Assembly: GCA_008828725.1 (NCBI GenBank)
Contig: MEHQ01000128.1
Span: forward strand, 791,504-855,503
Source: Saccharina japonica
Lineage: Eukaryota; Sar; Phaeophyceae; Laminariales; Laminariaceae
Direction of reading: 5' to 3'
DNA length: 64,000 nt
This document shows, piece by piece, positions 1 through 10,683 of this stretch (positions are counted from its first letter, which is position 1; each line of letters opens with the position of its first letter). Position numbers and translations under genes: made by a program. Below the pieces are notes generated by a model. It was not told the origin of the DNA. It searched no databases and was given only the letters and a program-made list of their open reading frames with translations.

Positions 1-430
1 AACGTCAACATACACAGCAACTCCCTCCAATCAGTTATTATACGTGGCACTCCTGAAGGAACCCAAGTTTTGAGCCAGGCTCCGGTTATTACATAAGGCA
101 GGGTGCTTCCTACACTATTTCCAGTATATGTATTCTAGCTTTTGCTTTCTTGAGGTTTCGTCCAGAGGTCGAGCCAAATTTTCCTAGAATGTTTTGATTT
201 TCTTTTCAGTGCTGTCTTTTTGTTCGCCAGGTTGGTCATACTGTTCGTGGCTCTTCGCTCCCAGGCATAACTTCCTTATTTACCACCTGGTGTACGACAA
301 CTCAGAGATATATCCCGCTACTCGTTGTGAGCGTGTGTTTTTTCCAACGAAGTACTACTGAGTGAATTGAACTTCAACGGGAAGGGATGGCGGGAACGTT
401 TATTTTCTACTATTCGCAGGTATTTGAGGT
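1..430. other. Left-edge intronic sequence, no gene seen
   Basis: Positions about 60-130 (GCCAGGCTCCGGTTATT, GGCAGGGTGCTTCCTACACT) resemble the middle of the 8640-8821 inverted-repeat family, so this may be a decayed copy. Nothing else is recognised. The next exon of the gene should lie left of the window. Confidence 0.35.
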
Positions 431-495
431 GTTAATAATGTTTTGATTGATTCCACGAGAGGAGTGTAGGAATACGGGCAATCGGAAGTTGCGAA

Positions 496-992
496 TTGGG
501 GTGCGCGGGGAGGGGGGCGGGGGTGGAAGTGGCGGTGGGGTTGGGGGGGAAGGTCCAGGTGAGTGAGAGTGGCGGTGGGGGTGGGGGTGGGAGTGGCGGT
601 GGTGATGGGGGTGGGGGTGGGTGTGGGGGTGGCGGTGGGTGGTGGAGTGGGGGTGGGGGTCGGGTGAGGGTGAAGGGTCGGGATGGGGTTGGGTTAGGGT
701 TGGGGGTGGGGGTGAGAATGGTGGTGGGGGTGGGAGTGGGATGGGAATGGCGGTGGAATGGCAGGTAGAGGTGGGGGTGGGGTGAGAGTGGCGGTGGAGA
801 TGGGGATGGGAATGGCGGGTGGTGTGGGAGTGCAGGTGGAGGTGGGGTGGGGGTGGGGTGGCGGGGTGGGCGTGTGTTGGTGTGGGTGTGGGTGTGGGTG
901 TGGATGTGGGTGTGGGTGTGGGTGTGGGTGTGGGTATTGGTGTGGATGCGGGTGTGGGTGTGGGTGTGGGTGGGGGTCGGGGTGGGAGTGGA
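496..992 (+). repeat. G-rich simple repeat (GGTGGG / GTGTGGG)
   Basis: Nearly 500 bp of G/T-rich sequence: GGGGGTGGGAGTGGCGGTGG-type in the first half, then (GTGTGG)n-type. Repeated runs of three or more G could form G-quadruplexes on the plus strand. The plus strand is the non-transcribed strand of the long gene's template convention, so the gene transcript would be C-rich here. The His/Pro and Gly/Val open frames are artefacts of the repeat. Confidence 0.85.
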
Positions 993-1368
993 GGTATTGA
1001 TTCGGAGGAAAACTAGTGTAGTGCAGTGTAGTGCAAAACAGTGTAGGGGCAAGAGGCGTGCTACGGTGGGGGTGGGTTACACCTATTTTTGCTGAGGATA
1101 TGCTACTCACTTGGGGAGCTCTATATCTCGCCCAAAAAACTGACATTTACAAAAACGAAACTGCAACTCGATCACCGTAACAACTCCATGGCCTAGGTGT
1201 ACACTGGTAAACACGCAGTAGGGTGTTCCAACGATGTGGAGCCCCCCCCAGTTGACTCAGGCGCCCTGTCAATCACAAGCGTTTTAGCGATAAATGGTTG
1301 GCCCTACCACAGCAAGCGTCCGAATCTCTTGTTCCACGCAGGCGTCGCTTGTCTTGGGTTACGCTCAC

Positions 1369-1524
1369 CTGGGCCTTGACATTCTTGGGGTCACGCTGTA
1401 TGGCCTTGAGGTAGCATTCAGTCGCGCCGTGGAAGTCTCCGTAGACCAGCTGCCGGCAGGCCGCGTAGTTGTGCCAAGACTCTGCATCGTTGACGCGGTA
1501 GGCCGCAAAACGGAAGAATCCAGC
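1369..1524 (-). CDS. Exon 30: TPR repeat (last exon seen)
   Basis: The 52 codons are in phase 0 at both ends (acceptor gttgcgaag|, donor CAG|gtgagc). It reads AESWHNYAACRQLVYGDFHG and ATECYLKAIQRDPKN, the full TPR signature (W-x2-Y-A, G-D at the turn, A-x3-Y-x2-A-I, D-P-x-N). The strong donor shows the gene continues beyond the left edge. Nothing coding was found between here and position 1. Confidence 0.88.
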
Positions 1525-1621
1525 CTTCGCAACGGGAGGGCACACACGGCACATCGTCAGCATGTAGTCAACAAAGGTACAGACGCACGCTAGGGTAGAG
1601 GTCTTACACACAAAAACCTAG

Positions 1622-1800
1622 GGATGGCCAGAAATGGTCAGAAATGTTAGCAGTAAGGAATGGTCAGTAATGGCCAGTAATAGTAAGGAATCGCCACACT
1701 TTGTCAAAAATAGTCAGTACCAGTCAGTTGTTATAGTCTGTAAAAGTCAGTAGCAATAGTCGGTAAGAATGAGCAATAAGTCAGCAATAGTCACTAAAAT
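1622..1800. repeat. Degenerate AGTCAGTAATGG-type tandem repeat
   Basis: Units of about 9-10 bp (GTCAGTAATGGCCAGTAATA) are repeated with variation. It is the reverse complement of the (TGACTATTA)n-type tract at 6596-6895. Confidence 0.7.
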
Positions 1801-1924
1801 GGTGAGCCATGAACACTTCGGCCAAAACATGCTGTAAGGCACGCCCTATCGGGCCGCCTGCTCCATGTACCGGCATGCATTATTGTATACCTTATGGGGT
1901 AGGCGTTGCATTGTTCTGGCCGAA

Positions 1925-2075
1925 GCCTTTCATACTGACTAATGGTGACTATTATTAATAGTGACTGTTGGTGACTATTACTCACTATTATTGACTAACT
2001 ACTATACTACTGGCTACTACTGACTAACTACTGACGGCCGATTACTGACTATTACTGACTATTACTGACTAGTAG
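1925..2075. repeat. TGACTATTA-type short tandem repeat
   Basis: Runs of GACTATTACTGACTATTA with interruptions are followed by a GGCATGCCTTTT palindromic fragment. Intronic, non-coding. Confidence 0.7.
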
Positions 2076-2267
2076 GAACTACCCAATAAGGCATGCCTTT
2101 TTCGTTGTCCGGTCGACCCGGTGGTCTATTAATAGTGGCTACCTCCGATACTACTAAGGTTGAGGTCGAGGGTTCGATCTTCGCATGGAGTTGTTTCCAC
2201 CAAATGTCCAAAGCTCCTACGAGTATTGTAGTGGCAATTCGATGCGGGTGGATGAGGGGAGAAAATA

Positions 2268-2437
2268 CTCAACTATTTTCGCGATAAAAGTGCAAGACAC
2301 GTACCATAGTGTTGGGGAATGGGGAGAAGAGCCTACTTAGTGACCCCGGATCTGAGTTACGATTACTATATATAGGAGGGGGCAGGAGCAAGGAGGGCGA
2401 ATAAAATAAATGGGATGGGAAGAAAAAAGAAACAAGT
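2268..2437 (+). mobile_element. SINE body copy (5'-truncated)
   Basis: It matches the SINE body of 49310-49450: a TTTTCGCGATAAAA-like start, GGGAGAAGAGCCTACTT, GTGACCCCGGATCTGAGTTA, then an A-rich AATAAATGGGATGG end. The tRNA-like head is absent. Confidence 0.8.
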
Positions 2438-2839
2438 ATAGTTCGAACAATACCTACAGTAGCCCGTGTTTTGTTAAATCATGATCGATCGCGTTTTGAG
2501 GGGAGATACCTAGCTCCTATCCTAGAATCAAGTGAGAACCCTCAGAAAGTTTACTGCGGTAAGTGCTCCACCCCTATACAAATCGTATAGCTAACTTCAT
2601 AGATCGTTCTTAACTCTAAACCCTTTAAGGCATGCGGCTTATTGGGACTGTCCTCCCGCCGTGGGGACAAAACACTTGGTTTTACTGTAGAGTCAGATTT
2701 CGGTGTAGGTAAAAGGGGTTAAGACACACCTCAGCTAGGGTGAACGATTTCGGGCTTCGTTTAGACGCGAACGTCGGGGGCGGCCAGGGGCGTTGTCCCG
2801 AGTCAGCACTGCTCGGGGCCGCGATAGCTCGCTCCACTG

Positions 2840-3180
2840 TGGAAATGATGCTCGTGATGTTCTCGTCCTGCGCGGACAGAGGAAGGGTGATTGGGGTGTT
2901 GTAGGCAATAAGTTTCGTGATGTTCTCCTCTTCTGCATTGGCAAAGGGAAGGTGATTGGGTAATTAGTCAATAACCTTTTCGTGATGTTGGTATGTTAGG
3001 CGGTAGCCTTCGTGATGTCTTATTCTTGTGCTAACGGCAGTAGTAGTAGCGGTTGGACGTAAACAACAAATAGTGTTCGTGATGTTGGCTAATTGTTCCT
3101 GTGTTAACGAAGGTGGTCGGATGCTACAAGCAACTATAATGCTCTTCGTGATGCTGCCCTCTTTCTGCGTTGGCCAGGTC
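2840..3180. repeat. Minisatellite with TTCGTGATG core, about 68-bp unit
   Basis: The string CGTGATG recurs at about 2851, 2916, 2981, 3012, 3079 and 3146. It is followed in most units by a CT-rich segment ending in a GCATTGGCAAA / GCGTTGGCCAG variant. Five to six diverged units. Confidence 0.7.
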
Positions 3181-4706
3181 GGCGGTTGAAGGTAAGGCCC
3201 TGCACTAGCTTTACGACCACGGGAGAGGGCAAATGACACGCGCTTCGGTAGGAGGGAGGGCACCAGGCGCATGTTACGGGAGGGGAAGAACCTATTGTAG
3301 TGATGCTAGGTATAGATGGACAGGGTATCCCTAGCCAGGTCAGCCTATGGAACGGGTACTCGTTGGTACCCACGTGTGTTGTTTGCGTAGAGATAGAAGA
3401 AGAGCAGGTTTATTCCGTTTTCGCGTGATGAACGACTGAGAAGGCAGGTGAGATGGCTAAAAGCCATCGGGAACCATCCCTGGTTCCCACCTAAGATACC
3501 GCCTTCCAAGTACTACCAATACGATTATTATACCTGATACCAGGTATTTACCAAACGTTTCCACATCATGCCAGCAGTACCATAACACTATCTGCTCTTA
3601 CTGCTCTTACTTCTGTAGCATCAACTCTACACCTCACCCAACTGACCTCTTACTTATCACTTTCTCCCAACATGAAACCCCACGTGTACTAGGCACACTA
3701 AGAGTATAGCAGGGTATGACTCCGCGAGTTAACTTACGGTATTGAATTACTCAATTACAGTGCAGAGGTAGCCCTTTTTAAGAGACTTTGTTATTGATAA
3801 AGTGTTCTGGGTTGGAGGTCCCTTATATAGGGTACCGACGTCCCTTATCAGAGTTGGTACCGGCCCATTATAATCAGTATGATAGTGGGCTAAAACGGTG
3901 CGCAGAACATTGAAGTCCCTTATATAAGCGCTTTCGTTCCTCTAAAAAGGGACTATCTACTGTAATGGTTCCCTCTATAGCGTCGGTAAGCGCCAGGCAA
4001 CATAACCGGCGCTATAGCGGTAACCGGCACTATTGCGCGCACTACCACGCAGGTTAATCCTATCCGTGTCAAGCGATTTCACAGGCACTATAGCGGGCAG
4101 CCGGCACTATAGGGGCCACTGCTGTACTCGAGTTGAATTAACAGTGTGGCTTAATTGGTTTTATAACATTGTTAAAATACGCCAGCTGTGAGTAAGACCG
4201 ATTGATTGGTTGAGACTCATGTTTTTTTTGTTGTCGGTGCCAAAATGAGGCAAACCATATCGGACAATGGATATTAACATATTTTACATCGGGTCTCCGC
4301 CCTGAAAACTACATAGTCGACAACACGCAATATTGGTGCCCTCGATAAACCAGAGCAGGGCTATACATGTATGCTGCTACACTATTAGCGCGATATCACT
4401 GTCAGAGCAGGGCGACAGGCGACTAGTTTTGAGGACAGAATTCCGATGTGTTTAATTTTTTTTTTAAATTATTATTATTATCTTTGCCATCCGATAATGT
4501 GCAGCATGAGCGTCAACATTGATCACTCATAACCTTCCCCGAAGCAGAAAACCACGGAAACCAAGGAAGTCTATGCGCAAAGTCTAACATCCTTCTATGT
4601 CTACTTCCCGCCCAGGTTATATTTATTGTTCGATGTTGTTTGCCTTGTTTTGGCATCTACGACATGGAAGAAGTCATTTTGCGCTAGTCGCAGACTGCGT
4701 ACGTAC
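3181..4706. other. Intron between exons 29 and 30, repeat-derived, no gene seen
   Basis: Positions 3766-3958 may be a decayed inverted-repeat element: ends AGCCCTTTTTAAG and CTAAAAAGGGACT, with inner TCCCTTATATAG copies. Positions 3975-4120 contain repeated GGC(A/G)CTATAGC-type words. Otherwise no coding signal or named element is visible. Confidence 0.4.
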
Positions 4707-4824
4707 CCCGGTGATGAGACAGAACACAGCGAACGCGAAGAGCAGAAGCTGGATGTCTGGCCCTCTCGCCTCCATCGCACGCAGCGCCTTGCCGTACAGC
4801 ACCCGAGCTCTCTTGTAATCCTTT
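4707..4824 (-). CDS. Exon 29: TPR-like repeat
   Basis: The acceptor is aatcggtcgcag| (phase 2) and the donor GGG|gtacgt (phase 0); 39 codons. It reads KDYKRARVLYGKALRAMEAR, then DIQLLLFAFAVFCLITG. The pattern Y..AR.LY.KAL..... is a TPR second helix, and the hydrophobic helix after it begins the next repeat. A degenerate duplicate of the first half lies just upstream in the intron (4888-4953). Confidence 0.85.
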
Positions 4825-4887
4825 CTGCGACCGATTGTAACAACAGCAATTCGACACCGCGAAACGGATCAAACACATGCGCAATAC

Positions 4888-5520
4888 GTTACTTCTCCCG
4901 GTGGCAGAGAGCCTTGCCCCACAGCAACCGAGCTCTCTCGTAAACCCTTTGAGCGAGATTAATTGCGAAAAACAACAAAACAGCACCCATAATTGGTGAT
5001 AAACATGCATACATATATTCGCTCACCCAGTCGCAATCGAATACGAATACCCAACAGTTTTGATTGTGCGCAGAATGCACATATATATTCAGCTCTGTCT
5101 GGGTGGTATTACTTTCTGCGAGGTTGGTTGCGAAAAACAATGGATTGGACACCGGAATTGAAAACGCACATGCATTCAAACGCTCGATTGTAGTATTCCA
5201 GGGGGGGCATAGTAAATGCTAGTAAAGAGGACTTACGGTAATCGCAAAAACCTATATATTTACCTTATTTTACTCACAATATTTGGTCCTATTTACTATG
5301 TACTAGTGTTTACTATGCCCCCCCTGTAATCGTACAGTAGTCCTCTCTGCGAGATTCGTTGCTGAAAGTGACACAAACCCCGGGATCGATTCATAAAAAT
5401 ATTAGATGCATCAGTCATGGGGGGTGGAGACAGTTGCCATGGCTCGTGACATTGGTGCCTGAGACGACTTAGATCAAGAGGGGGTTGTTTTTTTGTCAGG
5501 TCGTCATAAGTTCTGCGAGG
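4888..5520 (-). repeat. Tandem copies of the exon-29 acceptor region
   Basis: On the minus strand the block CGCAACCAACCTCGCAGAAAG recurs with variation, ending near 5513, 5347, 5116 and 4950, upstream of the true acceptor at 4825. The copy nearest exon 29 extends into an exon-like stretch (4888-4953) that reads VYERARLLWGKAL in one frame, clearly related to DYKRARVLYGKAL of exon 29. Its AG is changed to TC at the aligned position and the frame then stops. The other three keep CAG. Confidence 0.65.
5200..5326. mobile_element. Fold-back MITE, GGGGGACCATAGTAAATAGG family
   Basis: The termini are inverted repeats: GGGGGGGCATAGTAAATGCT at the left and the complementary GTTTACTATGCCCCCCC at the right. 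The inside contains AAAAACCTATATATTTACC and ATATTTGGTCCTATTTACTA, shared with the copies at 10569, 26472, 27789 and 50602. Confidence 0.8.
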
Positions 5521-6354
5521 TTGACTGCGAAAACGTCGATACAAACACCGTCTTTGAGGGAATTACGCATCATGCATGCATCCCCCCGGCTGTAGTCCAA
5601 TCGTGTGCACTATTAATCACGAAATTACTACACCACCCATACATACCAGTACATATTCATTCGTGTTCGGCAAGTAGAGTCATTGTCATGCCTCGAAGCA
5701 ATGACGCTGTGGTGTGTGAGTGGGATGGTGACTACTGTGGACCGGTCCTCTCATGTATCGTGGCTGGTCCTAAATGCAGGAGCGACCGGCGAAAGCTTCC
5801 CTGCAGTTCGTTGTGGGCTGATTGGTCGACGCTCACCTTTGTTTGGCTTGTTACATCATACTGGTACCAGGTATACATGGCCATTATAGCCCATTAAGTA
5901 TTTAACAGCCCGTCAGCCCAGTTGATTGCGTGCTGAGCTTCGCTTGCGATTTTTCTCATCGTCGTTTTTGTTGTTGGGTGACTTGTTACAGTAATAGTGA
6001 TAGAGCGCCGACTCACCCCACGGTAGGGATCGCACTTTTCGGCTTAATGCTGTATGACCGGTGGAGTACGATATAGTTTTACTTGTGTATTTGTTTCATG
6101 ACTATTAATAGCGCACAGAAAGGTTGGTCGTGTTTCACGAACCACATTCATTCGAAGTCGTGTTTCGGGTGTATGTCATATTGAGTTCCTCACTTTAGGA
6201 GCTCAGACAATAAGCCACCCCCCTTACAAGGTGACATTGCTCCTCCTCAACTGAGGAGCCTCATATAGTAGCACTCCACTACCGTCACGGATGTGGCACT
6301 CGGAGACACCTGTCTTTCGGCGTACTATTAATAATAGTTGCATGCGGTACTCAC

Positions 6355-6435
6355 TCAATGACGTGCGTGAAGAGGATGTAGTTGATCTGGTGCCGCAAGC
6401 TGTCCGGGTTTGCCAGGTAGGCCGCCTCCGCGCCC
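6355..6435 (-). CDS. Exon 28: TPR-like helix
   Basis: The acceptor is cgattttccag| (phase 2) and the donor is the perfect GA|gtgagt (phase 2); 26 codons reading GAEAAYLANPDSLRHQINYI and LFTHVI. A YLANP motif followed by N-Y and hydrophobic spacing resembles the end of one TPR repeat and the first helix of the next. Confidence 0.82.
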   Translation of the reverse strand, partial: GRGGGLPGKPGQLAAPDQLHPLHARH

Positions 6436-6595
6436 CTGGAAAATCGTGCGGCGAAGATAAATGTCACTTTTGACAGTCATGATATATATGATTGAACCCT
6501 TTTGACAGTCGTGCTACGATAGAGGGGTTGCACTTTCGAGCTCAAGACGCTTGCTACGATCGATTTATAGGGGTAGATCGTTTTCACCAACCTAT

Positions 6596-6895
6596 TTCTG
6601 ACTGACTATTACCGACTAGTACCAACTATTACAGACACTATTATTAATAGTGACTATTACTGACTATTCCTCAAATGAGAAATTGCCCACTCTGTCGTTT
6701 GTGAGAGTTTGCTACGATCTAAGGGTGGCATTGTTTGACCAACCTATTTGTGACGATTATATTATTGACTAGTATTGACTGTTATTGACTATTATTGACT
6801 GTTCTTGACTATTATTGACTATTAGTGACTATTATTGACTATTAGTGACCATTACTAACCATTACTGACCATTAGTGACTATTAGTGACTATTAC
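6596..6895. repeat. TGACTATTA tandem repeat
   Basis: About 300 bp of 9-10-bp units (TATTGACTATTATTGACTGT and TAGTGACCATTACTAACC forms), interrupted by about 100 bp with a CCTCAAATGAG fragment. It lies in the intron between exons 27 and 28. Confidence 0.8.
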
Positions 6896-8086
6896 TATGC
6901 TCCTGAACTGAGGAATCACCCAATGGCATTGGTGTGTTACACGTCTGTGTATTTTCGATATGTACCTATGCAGGATGTGGGGCCATCGTATTGCTCGTCG
7001 GGTAGAACTTTCGTTTTTCTTATGTTATGGTCAGGCGTTCGGTGGGGCATAGGGCTCCTATACTTATAATAAAGTGATTACCATAACCTCATCAAATAGC
7101 AGGTGCCCCTGTAGGGCAAAACGCCTGCATCTCAAGTATGTCTCGCTCACGGGGAAGAAGCTCGTACCTAATATTGTTTGGTCCGATGTGTGTTTCACAG
7201 TTTTGGCAAAAAACGGCTGTTGGGTGAGGAAACGAGAGAAGAGCCTACTGCTGTAGTATTTGTTGTGGTGCGACCATACTATAGCTCGCGTCTCATCTAC
7301 TGTACAAGCATCACTGGTCATTCTTCAAGCCTATTCAAAACAATCACACAGCACGCAACAGCAGCTAACAATATCTGGTTTTGGCTACGTAAGGCTCCCG
7401 TCTTATTGTGGCGTCAGCGTTGGCCATAGGCTCTTGCGGGGTATTATATATATACCAGGTATATATCTGGAATAGCGTTTCTCGCCGAGCACAAATACTT
7501 AGCTGTCAACTCTTAACTACTAAAACAGAACCACCAGCCTTGAATTGTTAGCTCCCAATATTCTGAACACATGTCGCGCGTACTGTACCAGATAACAAGT
7601 GTAAAATGCAACATGGATGACGAACCCAGTCGATTATTCAGATACATCCCTGTCCCTTAGTTGCTATGTGACCAGTGCCTTGCTTTATGGGCAGTCCTTG
7701 AGCTTCTACAGTACAGGGGCGTCACTTGATTATAGTATAGCCCACACGTTTCCCACTGATGAGGCTCCTCAACTCTCAAACTACCCAGTTTATTTTGTGG
7801 TTTGCTTATCAATAGTTTAATTCGCAAACCCGTTTGGTTGTGTACACATCGATCTTAGCTGGCCATTTTTCTTAACGCTGGCTGTTGGGGGAAGGGCTAA
7901 GAGCTCCCCCCCCCTACGTGTGTGAGGAGTCTCAGTAATTCAGGTGGGGTGAATATCTCCTCGCACGAGAAGAGGCCCAGAAAATACGGTTCTGCCCTCA
8001 CCGTAGCAATTGCCCCCTTGATATAATGCACCAGGTATGCGTCAAGGACTTGCTATATCTGCGCGTGCAACACCCTTGCCTCTCAC

Positions 8087-8211
8087 TTGCAAATTCTCTG
8101 GGCGCGTAGCAGGTGCTGGCAGTGGTCGCGAGCCATCTTGCCTCTCCAAGCGTTCTGGATCAGCACTGCGGCACGATATTCTTCGGGCACGAAGCCGTAA
8201 ATGCGTGTATG
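8087..8211 (-). CDS. Exon 27: IQ motif
   Basis: The acceptor is catttcggcag| (phase 0) and the donor GCAA|gtgaga (phase 2). The 41 codons include EEYRAAVLIQNAWRGKMARD, a canonical IQ motif, then CQHLLRAQRIC. Phase agrees with exon 26 across the satellite-filled intron, and with exon 28. Confidence 0.85.
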
Positions 8212-8639
8212 CTGCCGAAATGTTTAGGACGACGGGGTATTTGCAATGGATGCGAAACATCAGTAGGGTTATAGGGCCACCGTGAGACCGTTAGGAATAC
8301 ATCCAGGGTTACGGACAGGGTCTATGTTGGGGTAGGAAGGGGCAAAGGGAGAGGCGCAGGAAAGCGTCAGACAGGTTGTTGCTCAACCGAGGCTTACACC
8401 AGCTCTCAAAATGGAACACGCTCTATTTAATATCGATTCGGTACAGAGCGATGCGAACACCGTGGCCCGTGATTCTGCGGAATACGCCAGCTCATGACAG
8501 CACTTCACGAAACGGCGTAGTACGCGACCTTAATTGCCGATTCGGTTCACAGGACAACACGGGGCACCTGGGCCCGCGTGCCTCTGCCGAATATGCCAGC
8601 TCACGAAACAAAACACACCAACACTTCTGTTTGCTACAG

Positions 8640-8821
8640 TATACAGTACAGGACACCTAATAATAAACAGGGAAATCTGGTACAGACTGGATTTATTATT
8701 TGAGAGAGGGTGCTTTCTACACTAATTTCAAGATAACGACTCCCGAATTTCATATTTTACTCCAAATCTCAGCCTGGCTCTCTTATCAGCCTGTTTCTTA
8801 TTAGGTGTCCTGTACTGTATA
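8640..8821. mobile_element. MITE with perfect 24-bp terminal inverted repeats
   Basis: The left end (ACAGTACAGGACACCTAATA) is the exact complement of the right end (TATTAGGTGTCCTGTACTGT). The middle has GAGAGAGGGTGCTTTCTACA and ACGACTCCCGAATTTC. Related copies at 10195-10370 and 43438-43612 have decayed ends. A fragment may lie at 60-130. Confidence 0.85.
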
Positions 8822-9636
8822 CATGAAACATTGCCTTACTTAACTTCCAATAAAATGTACCCAGACATGCGGGTTCCGCCTTATCAGGGCTAGCCTCTTT
8901 GCCAAAGATGGTGCGGTGGTTGACGGCACTCCTGCCCCTTGAAGAAAAGCCTTTGCACCAGGGAACTCCCCACGTTAAAAGTATACGTAGAGCAGAAACG
9001 TATAGGTCCACGTATAAGACATGATCGAGTAAGAACGTAAGTCTCACTTTTTGAGGGGACGCAAAAAATATAGCTGGAGCAAGAAAGCATGCTTAGCGGT
9101 AAGCGCTACTACTAAACTAATCCCTGCATCGTAGCCTAATCTCAAGGGTGCCACAGGTTTGGGCCCCAACAATACTTCAAGCCTGGTTTAGATTATACCA
9201 TTCTGACCCGGAATATAATGAATGTTTGTATAATAACATTCAATCGGAATGGCCTTTATATATCGGGTATGCGCATACAGTAACTTTCACCCCTCTATTA
9301 ACAGTAGAGAGGCTGGTGGGCCGAAACGTCCGTTATGGGGTCTTCTTTTGGACGGGGTAGTTTGTTGCTGCCTGCGCACGGACTCGGTTTCCGAACGACG
9401 AACCTCCCCCCCCCCACCCTAGGTTTGTAGGTATGCGAGGGTCTATGGCCATATGACTACGGCCGTGCACGACATGAGTACACCCCCCCCCACCCCTTTA
9501 GACGCATCCCACGATGATAGGGGTTGAATCCTTCTGACTTATGAGGCAGTAACCTCAAGTGGGCATAATCTACCGGGTAGGATACCTTGCTCCTTGTTTT
9601 AGGGCTATTACGGGGGAACCATAGTAAATACTAGTA

Positions 9637-9890
9637 GACGCGTGCTACGGTAGAGGTATCACTTTTTGGCTGAATCATTTTCTGAACGATCTATTGAAGG
9701 CTCCTTAACCCAAATTCGTCGGACTTTCATGTTTGTGACGAATAATGTTTCAGAGTATACTTCGGTCATGAGATTTCTCATCCGGCAGCACTCTTATTTT
9801 TTCTCCAAAACCATTTTTTGGGTGAGGTATGACGCTCCTTAAGTGAGGAGCTCAGAAAAAACATGGTGCACCTCTATCGTAGCATGCGTC
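9637..9890 (+). mobile_element. MITE family 1 (TIR GACGCGTGCTACGATAGAGG), complete copy
   Basis: The left end is GACGCGTGCTACGGTAGAGG and the right end CCTCTATCGTAGCATGCGTC. Internal landmarks are CTCCTTAACCCAAATTCGTC, TTTCATCCGGCAGC-type and AAGTGAGGAGCTCAGAAAAA. Length about 254 bp. It is the reference for the other family-1 entries. Confidence 0.85.
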
Positions 9891-9954
9891 AGTAGATAGG
9901 ACCGAATCATGTTGGTAAAAATAAGGAAGATTAGTGTGTACCGTAGGCCCTATT

Positions 9955-10050
9955 TAACCCTTATAGGACTGGAGTCCCGTTTTGGGGACAAATCACTTAG
10001 AATTAGACTGGTTTGTCCCCAAAACGGGACTGCAGTTCTAAAAGGGTTAA
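9955..10050. repeat. Fold-back repeat with CCCGTTTTGGGGACAAA arms
   Basis: The arms are TAACCCTTATAGGACTGGAG + TCCCGTTTTGGGGACAAA and their inverted copy TTTGTCCCCAAAACGGGACT ending AAGGGTTA. Related sequence lies at 2625-2712 and 16560-16690 (CCTTAAG, GGGGACAAACTACTTGGAAT). Confidence 0.7.
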
Positions 10051-10194
10051 TATGGTCCCCCGTCATAGGGAATGCAAATGTTCCTTGATCGGGTTGCTCG
10101 AAAAACCTTCTTTCTCGAAGTCGTGTTTGGGGTGTATGAGATATTGGGCTCCTCATGCGAGGAGCTCAGACAAACAAGCCACCACCCCTATAAG

Positions 10195-10370
10195 GCACCA
10201 CCCTAATAAAAAACAGGAAATCTGGCCCAGGCTGGATTTCTTATTTGAGAGAGGGTGCTTTCTATACTAATTTCAGCATCCCGACTCCCGAGTTTCTTAT
10301 TTCCATCTAAATCTCAGTCTGGATTTCGGATTAGCCTGTTTCTTATTAGGTTTCCTGTACTGCAGAGTGG
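10195..10370. mobile_element. Copy of the 8640-8821 MITE family
   Basis: It contains GAGAGAGGGTGCTTTCTATA and CGACTCCCGAGTTTCTTATT, with a right end CCTGTTTCTTATTAGGTTTC. The left inverted repeat is truncated (CCCTAATAAAAAACAGG). Confidence 0.75.
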
Positions 10371-10568
10371 CATTTCTCTCTCCTAACCCTACAGTGACTC
10401 CTACCCCAACCCCTAACGCTAGCACTAGCCCTAACCTCAACCTCGTCCTCAACCCCTTCAATGCCACCTTACAGAGGTGGTGGCTTATTTTTGGTGCTCC
10501 TCGTCACGTGAAAAGCTCGATGTGACACCCGAAATATGACTTCGAAGAAGTTTGTTCGTACAACCCGA

Positions 10569-10683
10569 TACGGGGGACCATAGTAAATAGGACCAAATAT
10601 TGTTATTAATAGTAAAAAGGGGTACGTATATATACAGATTGTGTGTGTGCAACGTAGGTCCTACTTAGTACGGCCCCCTGTAA
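10569..10683. mobile_element. Fold-back MITE, GGGGGACCATAGTAAATAGG family
   Basis: It starts TACGGGGGACCATAGTAAAT and ends in a GGTCCTACTTAGTACGGCCC variant. The inside is AT-rich. It lies at the left edge of the satellite-bearing intron region. Confidence 0.75.

Noticed and set aside
432..1146. Open frames rich in His, Thr and Pro on the minus strand and Gly/Val on the plus strand
   Set aside because: They are translations of the G-rich simple repeat in several frames and have no motif.
5493..5897. Plus-strand open frame of 134 codons rich in Cys
   Set aside because: It has no recognisable domain, no splice support, and overlaps decayed acceptor repeats; it is probably chance.
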